Positions 47,701 through 59,531 of a DNA stretch of 64,000 nt are shown here, in pieces (positions within the stretch are counted from its first letter, which is position 1; each line of letters begins with the position of its first letter). The notes under the pieces are model-generated. The model saw only the letters and a program-made list of their open reading frames with translations, ran no database searches and was not told where the DNA came from. This DNA comes from Polytrichum commune (Eukaryota > Streptophyta > Polytrichopsida > Polytrichales > Polytrichaceae): positions 22,107,666 through 22,171,665 of the forward strand of contig OX485807.1 of assembly GCA_950295325.1 (NCBI GenBank), in the 5' to 3' direction. Position numbers and translations under genes: made by a program.

Positions 47701-50700
47701 TAAGTATAAGGTGCTCGCATTGCACATTAAATTAGTAGTACATTTTAGTATATAACTCCTCCCCATGAGGTGTCCACAACACATTTCCTCTTCAAACTCC
47801 TCACTTCTTTAAAATTATTGAAGGAATTTGTTCACACCTATTGTACAAATTTTTTAGATTACAAAGTTATTTTTTGAGGTAGTATTTGTTTCATGTACCA
47901 ACTTTCTCTAGTTGGACACAGTTCCAAATAAATGCATCTTCTATCTAGGATTGAGTTCCCAAAACTTCTTAAGGATATAGACCAAGTTCTTAGCACATAG
48001 TATTGGAATTTCATGTCAACCTATATTCTTTGCAATGACTAAGGACGCCTTGGAATATACTGCAAACCGCTTATCTATGTAAGACCTTATAGTGGGTTAT
48101 TAACACTACATAATCTTGTGTAGAGTGGGAATTTGCCATATCCCCCAAAAATCATAAGGTAACTTAAAGTCATTCCAACAAATTGTGTATATCATTTTCA
48201 AAATACTCCAACATTTATTTTTAAAATTATTTTGTACCAAACCGACTATGTAGCTACGGTAATGTTCTCCTTGAATGTGTCACATGACCGTGTGTTTTTA
48301 TTTTCTCTCAAACTCTCTTGATTTTATACTTAAAAGGACTTCATGGCCTCCACATCCTTATGACATATTATAATATGTTACTTGGTCACTCCTCAAATTT
48401 TTCCCTACGTAAGCTCAAATTTGACATGCTCTCGAGATCACATTGAATCATATAAGAATAAGCCTTTAAATATTATGAGTCTCAATCCACAAAATAGTGT
48501 ATTTGAGCTACAAACCTTTATTTTTATTGAATTGTGTCAAAGATGACCCTATCTTGAATGGAGTTATTCTTCAAGTGCATTTTCAAATAGATTGAATATT
48601 GATATTATGGAAGGTCTTGATTCAAATACGTAGTTTGGGTGTCATTGCATGCATTTACATGCGGTGTAATTTTCTCACCAATATCAATTATGATTATATT
48701 TTCATTTTCTCCTTAAATTTAGACAATGTGTAAATCAAGGTTTTAACCCTATACATATATAACATATGGTTTTTGAAGCTGATGAGGTCCGTGTAAATTG
48801 AAGGTTTATTGTTTAGAATGACAAAGAACCATTCAATGGTAAGTCACAAAATTTATAACCTCGGTGTTAATGAGGGTTTTGTAATATTTTGGACTTCTAA
48901 GTTAAATACATGCTTTATTGATGGTTTCACTTCGAAAATGAAATCCCGATCAATTGCTTATTTACTCAATGAAAGTGAACATATATGTTGGATTTCGGAC
49001 CTTGAAGATGAAGTGCACTCAAAATGGGTTATACAGACAAACGGCCTTCAAGAATGCAAGGCAATTTTATTTTTTCCAAGTTGGGCGGAGCGGGCAGGGA
49101 GCATGGGATTCATCCGGGCAATGAAGGAGGCAACCCTGGGGCGGGGCCCAACCTTGGGCAGATGTGATCTAGCCCATGGCCTAAAAGCCAAGGCATTTAG
49201 GGCATTGCAACCCGACAATACCCACATACCATTTACATTATTATGATTTTGGACACATGGATGCTTGAAAGTATGTGTGAACAATCCCAACTATACAAAG
49301 GCATCATCCATATATGCCAATTTTCCTACATAGGTTGTTGGATTGAACTAACCTATTTTATACCATTTTGGAAAGGCTTTATTTTGGCTTTTAGGGATTA
49401 AAGGCCTTATTGCACCAACAAAAAAGAACAAAGGAAGTGTGTTTGATCACTAAGAACCCATACTTATGTTGGCTTCTCATAGCATGTTAACATGTTATCA
49501 ATATAGGCCCATCCAACATAACAATGCCGGGTTTTTCCTGGGAGCTAGACCCACACGTCATGGCCAACCACTATGGTACCATTGGTAGGGCCCGGGAAGG
49601 TCTCCCATGCCATAATAGCTTGGGTCTATTGTGGCCCAACTTTCAACTCCTTTATAAGGTGATCAAGTATCATTACATGATAATTTTTGACCAAGTAGAG
49701 TCTTAGCTTCAATTATTTCTATGTCAAGCCTTATGTATTGTAAGACATTAGTTTTGATCACAGGGCCCACACTTTAGAGAGCTCATATAAACAGAATGTG
49801 TGGGATAACAACGAGACTACTCCCCTCTAAAATATTTTTACCCAATTTAGCACCCCTTTGTGTTTACATTCGGTGTACAACGTGTGAACATGCCCTCATG
49901 AAGTTAACTCAAGGGCTAGGGGTGAATTACTCCCTGATGGGCTTGGGCACATGGCCCAACTTCGTTGCCCTGGAACATCTCATAGCCGCAAGGGAGTCCA
50001 GGCAACTAGACAAGTAGTGGTACAACACAACAACAACAAAATAGTTATTGCTAAGACAAACCACCGTGCAGGTTGCAAAATGCAATGAAATCACAACCTA
50101 CGTTTTATCCCGATGTAATAAACACATTGCATGTGTTTTATCATATGGTAAAAACACATGTTCTTACCACAATAATCTACTATTGAGTTCATATTTATTT
50201 CCTTCTTCTTATTGTTGCAGCCCAAATCCTCCAAGGGCCGCCTGCGTTGTGGAAGCCTAGGCCATGTGCCCATCCCTTGATGGACTACAAAAGCCACAAA
50301 AGGTATTCACTTTTATGGGGAGGTTTATATCATGGGGATCAATTTTGACAATCTTCGTGTAGGCTTAGTTTGTGTGAACCAAACAGTTGGTGTAAAAAAA
50401 TGTCTCTACAGTGTTTTCAAGGCCCACCAATTGCATGTTGCGATCTTTAGGTCCTAGTGTTTCCATACCCACTAATTACATGTTGTGATCTTTCGGTTGT
50501 TCTTTATTGATCAAGGTATAATCTATAGATTCCTCTAGAATGATCGGCAATTATCTTGAAGTCTTTAATTTCAACCGGTTATTTCTCAAACTCAATTGGT
50601 TCATCTGTAACAACAATGTTTTGTCTAATAAGTGTGGGTCAACATTCAGAGTTATGTGTTGCTATAACTTGTTACCGACATTATCATTTTTTTACCAACT

Positions 50701-50736
50701 CAATCATATCATATTCTTTGGTGTGCATACTAACTA
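47701..50736. other. Unassigned DNA with one 145-codon frame and a GC-richer patch
   Basis: The longest plus-strand frame is 48809-49246 (145 codons, MFRMTKNHSMVSHKIYNLG...). It matches no family I know and ends in a locally GC-rich patch (49080-49215). Two more GC-richer patches (49545-49640 and 49920-50020) share words such as TGGCCCAAC. 50480-50600 belongs to a dispersed repeat containing CAACCGGTTATTTCTCAAAC, seen again at 56300-56420 and in the hAT element. Confidence 0.35.
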
Positions 50737-51108
50737 CACTAAATATGAAATTTAATGTCATCAATTCTAATTGTCTTGCTCAATACTAATTGTGAACCAC
50801 GGTATAGTGTCACTAACACTAAATGTTAACCCAACCGTATTTGTCATACCTTTGTAAGTCTTTTGGGGATTCTAGAATTTTGAGTGTTGCAATTACTGTC
50901 ACATGTTAAGTAAATTTTCATCCAGATTTGAATCATCCATGACAATATAGCATCACAAGTTTTTGACAAGAGAGGGTAGGGTTTGGCCAATGGATGAACT
51001 CATCCATTATTTATGACAGTATTTGTAAACGTATTCACAAGAAGTGTCATCCAAAAAGCTACCATAGTGACATTAAATACCATGTGACACTAAATAACAT
51101 ATTTGGTG
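50737..51108 (+). mobile_element. MITE family B, copy 3 (intact length)
   Basis: 372 bp between TA (50735-50736 and 51109-51110), CACTAAATATGAAATTTAAT at the start and AACATATTTGGTG at the end. It serves as the uninterrupted reference for the copies at 4406 and 46700. Non-coding. Confidence 0.85.
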
Positions 51109-51240
51109 TACTTATGTTATTTGGGTAAAAAAACGATTCTCTCAGTAAAGTGTTATAGCAATGCGTAACCCACACTAATTAGACAAAACAATGTAGTTTT
51201 TGTTTCTCCCCGTTCATTGCACTTTGAAACTATAGTAAAA

Positions 51241-51473
51241 GGGAGAGAGGACATTATTGTACACGAGCGTACCTCTCATCATCCATCCAACAGAAAAACT
51301 TGACTCCTTAAAGATTTTTGCCAATTCATCTCAAATAATCTCAAGCATTTTCTTTCAAATTAAATATGGTGTCAAATCAATCACAAAAGGCAACCTCCAT
51401 GATGCATATTATATCAGGGCTTCTATGTTGGATGAATGAGAGGTACGATCATATACAATAATTCCCTCTCTCC
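51241..51473. mobile_element. MITE family H, copy 2 (clearest TIRs)
   Basis: About 50-bp inverted ends: the left has GGGAGAGAGGACATTATTGT and CGTACCTCTCAT; the right has the inverse, GGATGAATGAGAGGTACGAT ending CAATAATTCCCTCTCTCC. The interior is non-coding. Duplication not clear. Confidence 0.75.
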
Positions 51474-52722
51474 ACGACCAAGGCCTCTAACCATGTAATT
51501 TTGAGGGTATTTGAAACTCATATGAAGGCCATACCATTTAAACTCGTTTTGACATTCATGTGGTCAGATGCCTCCAAGTGTAGTGTACATGCATGAAATG
51601 AAAAAAAAAATTGATTTTAAAGTCCATGAAGCCAAAAAATTATGAGACTAGAAGTACAAAAAGATGATATCAAAAAGATTGATTTTCTAGAGTGATGGAG
51701 TGAAGTGACCTCAATAAAATAGAGGATGACATCAACTTTATGGTCCAATCGGAAGAAATACTTGAGACATATGTGTGCAAGCTCTCAACCAAATGCTATT
51801 CAATCATGGACCTACCCATCTACACAACAAAATATAGTAAATCAGTGGACGTAAGATTTTGAAGTGTCATAGTCTCCAAAATTTGTGTTAACTCCCCTTC
51901 TTTGAGGTGGTTGGATGCAAAAGCCAGTAGACCATGAAACAATATCCATTTCGCATGTCATTAGGTCTCTATGTAGGTTTGTTCATCCATTCAAAATCAC
52001 TTGGTCCCTTGGGCCTCCAAGCCCTCAAGTGTAAAGGGAAGATGGGATGGTCTTGCCACATTCCACCCATGAGAGAATTTATATTCCAATTGTCATTGAC
52101 CCTCAAGCTAGTGTTCGAGTCGATTTTGGGCATCGTCAATCAAAATCCTAGTGTTTTTAAGTCCAACCGTTTGCATGTTATGATCTTTTGGTTTTTCTTT
52201 ATTTATTTGGATAATTTCCCCAAGTTTCTCTAAAATGACAAGTAATTATCTTAACCCTCGAAGCTTCAACCAGTTCATATGTAACTACACGTGTTATTCC
52301 ATTTAGTGTGCGTGGAACTAATGCCCAAAGTACGCACTATTTCATCAAATCTCAAATCTAATGAGCGCTGAATTTTTGAACCAAGTGATACTAAACTCAT
52401 GAATACATACTCGTTTACCATACCTTCCAAGAAAACCAGTGCATGGTCTAAGGTGTTTGTGAAATGCATTTGTTGGATTTTGTGAGCTCGATGAGACCTC
52501 TTTTTAATTTGTTTATTTCTTTTCTTTTCATTTTCCAACTTGTGCCAGTCAACTCTGAGACATCTCCTAACACTGAAAGCACTTGTATTTCGAAGAGTTC
52601 CCGGTACACTAACACTTTGGACTCTCGAAACCCTAAAATGTCCAACCGCACTAATTTCATAGGAATTTGGCATGACTTTCACTAACCTCCACACACAATA
52701 GTTTTCCGTCCACTCCTTACTA
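51474..52722. other. Unassigned DNA with dispersed repeat fragments
   Basis: 51620-51770 pairs with 43870-44010. 52060-52290 contains another copy of the repeat with GCATGTTATGATCTTTTGG and TCAACCAGTTCATATGTAAC, shared with 50450-50600 and 56260-56420. The reverse frame at 52275-52694 (139 codons) matches nothing recognised. Confidence 0.35.
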
Positions 52723-53043
52723 CACTAAATAGGTAGATTAGTGTTGGAAACACTAATAGTCGACGAAAACGCTAAATGTAAATTGTCTCTATAGTGTAAG
52801 AACACTAAATGTCAACTCTAACACTATTTGTACCAAGTAGTAACTTTAAATGTTTACATGAGCGCATTTAGTGTTAGATGATATTTTGTAAATCTTGGAA
52901 TGAAGAATTGAAGGAAGAAGAATGTGAGAGCCTCGTAAAAGGTATAATTTGTTCAAACCCTATTCAAACACTAATTGTAATATCAGTTGAAAATTAGTGC
53001 TTTAGGTAACTATTGCATCTAACACTAATCTACCTATTTAGTG
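52723..53043. mobile_element. MITE family C (best terminal inverted repeats)
   Basis: 321 bp between TA (52721-52722 and 53044-53045). The ends CACTAAATAGGTAGATTAGT and CTAATCTACCTATTTAGTG are perfect inverted repeats over at least 19 bases, so it is probably the youngest of the CACTAAAT group here. The interior differs from families A and B. Confidence 0.87.
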
Positions 53044-53389
53044 TACTACTACTAAGTTAAGTACGTAAATGGGTTAATGAATCGGTGTAGCGGTTGGTTC
53101 TCCCGGCAACGCTCATTTATTGCCGAGTGGAAAGTGGCCCTAAATACGTATGAGGCGGACACACACAAAAGCCATGATCTTTTTGCAAATTGTGTGGATA
53201 CACCTACCCTAGCCCTACGAGGGGAAGTACTCCTACACCCCCACATGTTCGCAGTGGGTAGATTTGCCGCTCCCCCCGCCCACCTGTAGCCTGCCTTGTG
53301 TCATGATGCGCATGCACAACCTTTTGACCACTTTCCAACTACATTATTATTAATGGTGTGAAGAAGAAGAAGAGGAGGAGAAAGAAAAA

Positions 53390-54060
53390 TAAAAAATATC
53401 AACGTCTAGCTTGTCTCCAATTCATTTTTTGGCAGGCCCAATAAAGGGGCAAGTCAAAGTGACTTTCACTTAAACTTAAGCCCTTAAAAGGTCCGCTTGA
53501 AGGCCGCACTCGTAACAACTTCGGCCATTTCCCATATAATAATGCCATTTGCACGCGTTTCGTCTTTGGACCTTTTACAAACGAAATGAAGGTTTGGTTA
53601 AGTTGTTGGAATTTGTTGGACTCCTCCGTGATAGAATGCTTATTAGCCAACAAGTGTGGCGGTATGTTGCTAACAGCTTGTGGTCAATTTTTTGCAAGAA
53701 CATGTAACTTTGGTCTCCGAAAATCCTTTTCAATGATGCAATGTCGCTTTGGTTAACCTATGTGCAAGACGTTGAAACGTTTTGGTTGCATTTGGTTCTT
53801 CTTAAAGAGTGATCCCCTGTGGATTATTCAGCCCCAACAAAATGGTGTGGCTTTTAATGCTCTGCAATGGCCCATTGAGAAAACACATCGAGTTATTTGG
53901 GACACTTTGCAGGGTTATGGTAGGATTGAGTGACAACGTACTCTCTCGGACTTGGAGAAAGCATTGGAGGCTGCTTACCAAGATGTTCTTAACGAATTTG
54001 ATTCAATGTGGGGGGTCAAAGGTCTTCTTGTGACCTGTAGCAACTTAGTGGTCACGTGAA
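53390..54060 (+). pseudogene. Coding-like degenerate fragment, family not recognised
   Basis: Plus-strand text reads as protein over several hundred bases despite frame changes: LLANKCGGMLLTACGQFFAR, NGVAFNALQWPIEKTHRVIW, LSDLEKALEAAYQDVLNEFD, SMWGVKGLLVTCSN. It has a mixed, protein-like composition and few stops in the shifting frame, so it is probably a decayed gene or transposon ORF. I cannot name the family. Confidence 0.4.
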
Positions 54061-54604
54061 AGATTAGGTCATGGATGAGTATTATTTCTTGATTTTCCCT
54101 CAATTTTGCGCCGATTCTCCCAAGGTGGTTGTACTTGGTGCCTTTCTTGCAATTGATTTTTCAATTTGTGCCAAAAAAATAAAAATAAAAATAAAAATGT
54201 GAGCACTTTATGAGATGTAGGATAATCATTCATGGAATTGTATGATCAAGCTTTTGGAGGTGAATAGACAATGTCAATTTAGCTATGTTTTGGAATAAGA
54301 ATTGCTAGGCCAACACTTGGTTTTCTAAGCATGTTCGGATCATTTGAGGTTCACAGTCCCACTTTCAGATGCTTTGTGCTATTAAGAGTTGACTTCACCT
54401 GATTACAGCATTGCCATAGTTTAACAAGGAATTACTTAAGTTGACCCTTCAAGTCATGAGAGATAAATTCACATGATGTGTTGCAAAATATTAGTTCAAA
54501 TGGTTTTTGCTATGTCCATAATTCTACACAAAAGGAGAGTAGAAAGTAACAAACCATTACCAATAGACACACAACTAGCATAGCAATTCTAATTACCCAC
54601 CCAC

Positions 54605-54845
54605 CAATAAAAGAAATTGGGATTACAAAAGAATAGGTGTCAACATTGGCTAAGGAATTGTCACAACTTGCGGTAGGGGCTGGTGATTGAGGGATACAAC
54701 TCTCCTGCCAAGTAATTTACACAACATATGCCTAGTCACTTTTATCACAATATAGTGCTCAAACAAGGCCATCGGGGATTGAACCTGGACCACTAAACAT
54801 CTTATACAAACTCTCATATACACTCAACCACTGAGAAGTCCTATG
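54605..54845 (-). mobile_element. tRNA-derived SINE (family 2)
   Basis: Read on the minus strand: CTCAGTGGTTGAGTG (54835-54821) is an A-box-like sequence, and GGTTCAATCCC (54785-54775) fits the B box consensus, at tRNA-like spacing. A unique tail follows, with TGATAAAAGTGACTAGGCAT and, at the far end, a T-rich stretch (TTCTTTTATTGG). The target duplication is not resolved. Not a tRNA gene: there is no acceptor stem pairing. Confidence 0.75.
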
Positions 54846-55101
54846 ACTCGACGGCCACTTCACGAAAAACAAGTGATCATATACCCCTACGACACAACAA
54901 CCACACAAACCCCACCAATACAAAGATCATCCAAACACTTAGGTCCTTTGGTCACTCCGGTTACTTTGGTTATTATAGTGCCCACCCCGAGAGGGGTTAG
55001 TAGTCATGTACCACTGATATTATGTCTAGTGGACATAATACCAAGGGTGGGTGGAACGGGATGCTACAACTTATAAGCTTCGAGGCATCGTCAAAGGATG
55101 G

Positions 55102-55470
55102 CATGTTTACACTAAAGCCATTAGGACATGGCTCTTGAGAATCGTTGAGAGTGTCACAGGTGCTCACTTTAGGTTCACATGAGGGTAGTTTTGGACTACA
55201 ATCCATAACATCTTCAGTGGATAAAATTTTACACGGAATCCCATGTGACAAGTATGAATAATGATGGCTGGGATTCTAGAAATTGTATTTGGGACAACTC
55301 TTGAAGGTAGGCTTGATGAAATTTGTGGCGGGAATTAGGATTTACACTAAGGGCTTGTGCCCTCCAAAGGACTTTGGATTGGAGTCCATGGACTTCTTTA
55401 TGGTCTCGTCCAAAAAGTGGGGTACCATGGTCATTCAAGAACCATGGCCTAATGCCTTAAAGTAAGCATG
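55102..55470. mobile_element. Inverted-repeat element family F
   Basis: The left end has CATGTTTACACTAAAGCCAT then TAGGACATGGCTCTTGA; the right end in reverse complement is CATGCTTACTTTAAGGCATT then AGGCCATGGTTCTTGA, about 80 percent identical over 36 bases. A partial relative lies at 34686-34835. Non-coding. Confidence 0.68.
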
Positions 55471-55554
55471 TTGAATTCGAATAATTTATTTAAATGAGCA
55501 CCTATATTTGAGTGGCAGTGGGTGCCCCTTGTTTGGATACAAGAACAAACACCA

Positions 55555-56240
55555 AAATGACAATGCGTGTTTAATATAGACCGGACTACATGCTCAAAAA
55601 GTATGGACAATTGTACACTCAATAGTCAACGTAATCAGGGGACATGTATGAACGTTTATTGAGAAATAAATCATTCACTTTGATAATGAATAAGGTATTG
55701 ATGTGAGCTCCATAAATTACAAGGAAAATTGGTTACATGCACGATTTGTGTTTGCGAACGATTTTGCATTAATTGTAATATTCACATCCTACATAAAGCA
55801 TGTGATTGGCTAATTTGTTTATCTTATTTTGTAGTGTGCTTATCTACGAGTAAGACTTCTAAAATTTCATATAAATGAGAAGTATCTCATTCATTTGGTT
55901 GTATGTTTATCATATTCAAATACCATTGAGGTGAACGTCCCTCATTCATTTACTTTTCTTATTAGAACACCTACATTTGAATGGTATGTGGTTAGGTGTG
56001 GCTCCAAAGAATAGACTCTAGAAAGACACGCATTTAAAAGATATTGGACTACGTGCTCATAATATGATGACCATTCTAAGCTCGAAAGTCACCATAATTG
56101 AGGGGGATGTATATGACCATTCAATGAGCACGAGCATCTACACTTTAGCAATGAATAAGATATTCATACGAGCTCCGAAAACCACGAGGAAAGTGGCTAC
56201 GGACTCGATTTGGATGAGTATGCAAGGATATTTTTGGACA
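55555..56240 (+). repeat. Repeat family I, two direct copies
   Basis: About 55555-55755 and 56030-56240 share GGACTAC(A/G)TGCTCA, AATGAATAAG(G/A)TATT, GAGCTCC and ACAAGGAAAnTGG-like blocks in the same order, roughly 480 bases apart. A fragment occurs at 31210-31340. Non-coding. Confidence 0.6.
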
Positions 56241-56480
56241 TAATTAGTTGACATCCTATTGTCTCCAAGTTCAACCGGTTGCACGCTCACGTCTTTTAAT
56301 TGTCTTTTATTAATTGGAGGTATATTCTCTAGATTCACGTAAAACGATCAATGATTTTTGTGGAGTCTTCACCTTCAACTTGTTAATTCTCAAACTCGAC
56401 CGGTTCACATATAACTAGCGGTCAATTCTCCCCTTCATTGATATAGATTTGCTAGCTTATCACGTGTTGTAAGTGGGTAT

Positions 56481-56954
56481 ACCGTTTTATGGTATCTAGT
56501 GTCACGTGTGTAATATTGTCACTTACCCTGTTTTGAGCCATACATCAAGTCACATTGTTGATCAACAACTTCACCATTAGTGTCGCCTCACGATACTTGG
56601 CGTTCAAGCACACTTGCTAACATCTTGGCACGAGAATGTTCAGTAATGTTACGAGGCGTACGACTACGTCACACAAGATCTACAAGTCGACGAAAGCATA
56701 CACAAACGACACTCGACATCGTTATGCTCCATAACACCCTTCCTCTTGCATACCGAACCGCCGCACCAGCATCTCCAGTATCCCAACATGCCATGCTGAA
56801 TGTCACGATACAAACATTTCGTTACTTAATTCGAAGAATAAGTGTACGTAGTATCGAGAAACATCAGACGTGACACTTTGAAACCTCTAGGCATCTAGTT
56901 TCGCCCCCCCCCCCCACCCAAATAATGCACATGACACTAAATACCATAAACCGG
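56481..56954. mobile_element. 474-bp TIR element with TTTATGGTAT termini
   Basis: The left end CCGTTTTATGGTATCTAGTG then TCACGTG, and the right end in reverse complement CCGGTTTATGGTATTTAGTG then TCATGTG, differ at three of 27 positions. The interior shares blocks with 39699-40812, so both belong to one family. A C-run (56896-56906) is near the right end. No duplication is certain. Confidence 0.72.
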
Positions 56955-56984
56955 TGTTGTCCCAAGAAGGTAACCATTTTAGGA

Positions 56985-57420
56985 CCCATCGCATCGAATC
57001 GAGCCTCACTAACGGCCTTCCGAAGCTTGGATTAGGTCATAAGCTAAGCAATGACACCGAGCCTGACAAAGGGCCCTTGGAGTCACCTCCGCTTGGGAAC
57101 ATGATGGACACGGCACCGCCTCCTCCTTCTATTGCCACCACTCCCTTGCCTGTGCATTATTGTGGAACTAAATGGTACTTATTACATTATATCGACTGGC
57201 AGGCGGACACAAGCAACGTTAAGGGGTGACCGTGATTGGCCGATGGGGCCTGCATGGATGGATGGATGGATGAAACATGTCAGCCCGGTGCCAGCCTTTC
57301 ATCCAACCCCTCCCTCCGTCCACCTTCATACGAATCGACTACCTTTGTAGTTCGGTTCGCTCTTGTTCTTTGGAGATTGAACTACTAAGGTATGTGGGTG
57401 GGTGGGTGGGTGGGTGTTAT
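56985..57420 (+). promoter_or_regulatory. Promoter/5'-UTR-like stretch with possible leader intron donor
   Basis: A GC-richer stretch with an inverted CCAAT box (GATTGGCC, 57234-57241), a pyrimidine-rich segment (57300-57330) and ACTACTAAG|GTATGT at 57390, a good plant splice donor. The T-rich, intron-like sequence to about 57760 fits a leader intron. No coding exon recognised downstream before the SINE fragment at 57800, so this may be the start of a lost gene or chance. Confidence 0.25.
57394..57416 (+). repeat. (GGGT)n run, potential G-quadruplex
   Basis: Five to six GGGT units in a row, enough G-tracts for a quadruplex in DNA or RNA. It sits just after a splice-donor-like GTATGT. Confidence 0.9.
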
Positions 57421-57799
57421 TTGGTTCGTTTTCTTCATGTTCTTGTTAACTTCTATTTACGTAAGAGAATGTGTGTTGTATTAGTACATCTGCGAAAACC
57501 GGGCTGAGAATCGGACTTTGCCGAGTTTGGTTATGGTTATTGGAAGTGCATGTTTGTTGATTTCGTAGCTGGTTGCATGGTTTCTTTCTCCTTTAGTACG
57601 GGCTGCTTTGTTTTGAACATTTATGACTGTTTTATTTGGTTTGATATGATGTGGTGCACGTCATAGTAGAGCTCTGTGACCTTCCCCAAAATGAAGAAAT
57701 TAGTGTGGGCCGCAAGACATTACGTGTCACGTTTTAACATGGTTTTGCAATTATTGTAATAGGAGAGTTTATAGACATTGTTCGCTTTTAGACCGGTCG

Positions 57800-57925
57800 C
57801 AAATTATGTGCGAGGTGTCTCCCCGCCCTGCACCCAAAGGATTCTTGAACAAGGTGGGGCCAACGGGTTCAAATTCACACTGGATTGCCCGACGTTGATT
57901 TTCTTTTTCTTTTTTCTTGCAAGGT
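57800..57925 (+). mobile_element. SINE family 1, 3' fragment
   Basis: CCGCCCTGCACCCAAAGGAT, TTCTTGAACAAGGTGGGGCC and GGTTCAAATTCACACTGG match the 3' half of the SINE at 61148-61410. It ends in a pyrimidine tail (TTTTCTTTTTCTTTTTTCTT) then GCAAG. The tRNA-related head is missing. Confidence 0.7.
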
Positions 57926-59531
57926 GCCTCAAGAACTATGCACAAGAAGAGTGCATTTTTGCACATCTTGTTCACTTCAACATTGGTTGGCAAATGGCCG
58001 CACATCGATGTGTGTAGAGGCCTTTTGATTTTTGAGCAACCATGATCTTGGCTAGAAACTTTTATTTCACCCAAATATTTAATTAAAGTGGTCCACCCTA
58101 ATTTGATGGCATCTCGTTTGAGTACCCACACTAAAAGAGGAAATATTCATTTTGGAGTTTTTTTTGTGTGTATGAGTAAACCCATCTATCAGAGAAAAGG
58201 TGAATACACAATGAAGTGTTTTGTGTCCAATTCTACTTATTTATTTATTGAATTAGTTTTTTGATGTTAAAAATAATATTACAAACCCAAATTAGTGCGG
58301 CGGGGTGCATTGGTCATCGACATACAAGCGGTTTGTTATTTACTAGTGCTTCTACATGAGCTTGGGTAGAGCTACGTGGTGTCTTGGTAAATTGATCCAT
58401 GGAAAGGTGAAGACGTAGAAAAAGCATTCCGTAAACTAAACTTTCCACGTTTTTTCTAAACATTTATAGTAAATAAATGACATACAATCTTGTCCAACAT
58501 AGGCATTTTGATGAATAAAAAAATGACGTGTGTAGGTTGAGGGCCGATTCACTTCAACTAAGTTAGATCCCAAGAGACTCGTTTGATGTAGGCTTCTTAT
58601 GCAATTATTACAAGTGTACGTACCAACTACATAGAAATTTTTGGTACAAGAAAGTTAGTTATGTCTTCTCCTTCCCAATGGATGAGTTCACCTCAACATC
58701 ACAAAGCATCGACCCTGTTGAGAAATCTATTGTAGCAAGTTTTCGAAACCGAATTATGTGAACGTGGGCAAGAGCTTTGTGATGAACTGGTAAACTCGTT
58801 AATTGGAGGGATGAAAAGTTGCAAAGACTTTGAGGTACTAAAATTGTATCCACTTGAAATAATTTGATGCTCAATTTGCATGGGGCTTATTTTGACTAGA
58901 GCCCCTTTATCCATGATAAAATGAGTTTATTTAAGGGTCATGAAGACCAGCCGGGGGACTTGTACTACCTTGATAAACAACCAAAAATAAAATAAAAAGT
59001 AAAAAATAAAATTGCAATGTTTTGTAAGTGTACCCAACTTGATTAATGTCGAAGAACCGTGGCATGTTCTCATTCAATATTTTGAATGTTTTTTTAGAGA
59101 GAATCACCTATGATATATACTATGGATGTTGATAGAGTCCACAAGCAAAGCAACTCTCCATTTATACCACACCCTTGCGAAGTCGACATTTCTACCTATA
59201 TAACTATCTTGTTAACACTAAAACGCCATTAGCCATGGTGTCTAGTGACAGGTTTGCAAAAGTGACCGTTTGCAACGCAAGAACATACAAATGACAAGGT
59301 TAACAAAGATGAATCGGCCCGAGATTCAAAGTGTTATGATTGTTTGCATGGAACCTATTGCAAAAAGGAACCTCTCAAATCATATAAACACCACATTCCA
59401 ATAAACACTAGAGTGGCGTGAAAATAGCTTCAAATTTCCATAAGGGAATATCACCTCAATAATGCTTTGGAATTGCGCAACCATGCATTTTGATTTCTCT
59501 AACTTTATTGTCATTTTGTCAAGTTTGCGTT
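57926..59531. other. Unassigned DNA
   Basis: No gene recognised. The minus-strand frame 57769-58131 (120 codons) runs through the SINE fragment and is treated as chance. Two overlapping reverse frames near 58659-58914 match nothing known. Confidence 0.35.

Noticed and set aside
48809-49246. 145-codon plus-strand frame, the longest in its area
   Set aside because: Low-complexity start, abrupt GC change within it, no family match; kept only as unassigned.
52721-53045. Classification of the CACTAAAT elements as CACTA transposons
   Set aside because: CACTA elements make 3-bp duplications; all six copies are framed by TA, and the 3-bp alternatives (ACT here) do not hold for the other copies.
54775-54835. 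A and B boxes considered as a tRNA gene
   Set aside because: No acceptor-stem pairing or anticodon loop in the right place; a shared SINE-like body follows, so it is a SINE.
57925-58019. CCCH zinc-finger-like text (CLKNYAQEECIFAHLVHF) after a good splice acceptor
   Set aside because: One cysteine of the motif is missing, the acceptor is the tail of a SINE fragment, and no adjoining exons were found.
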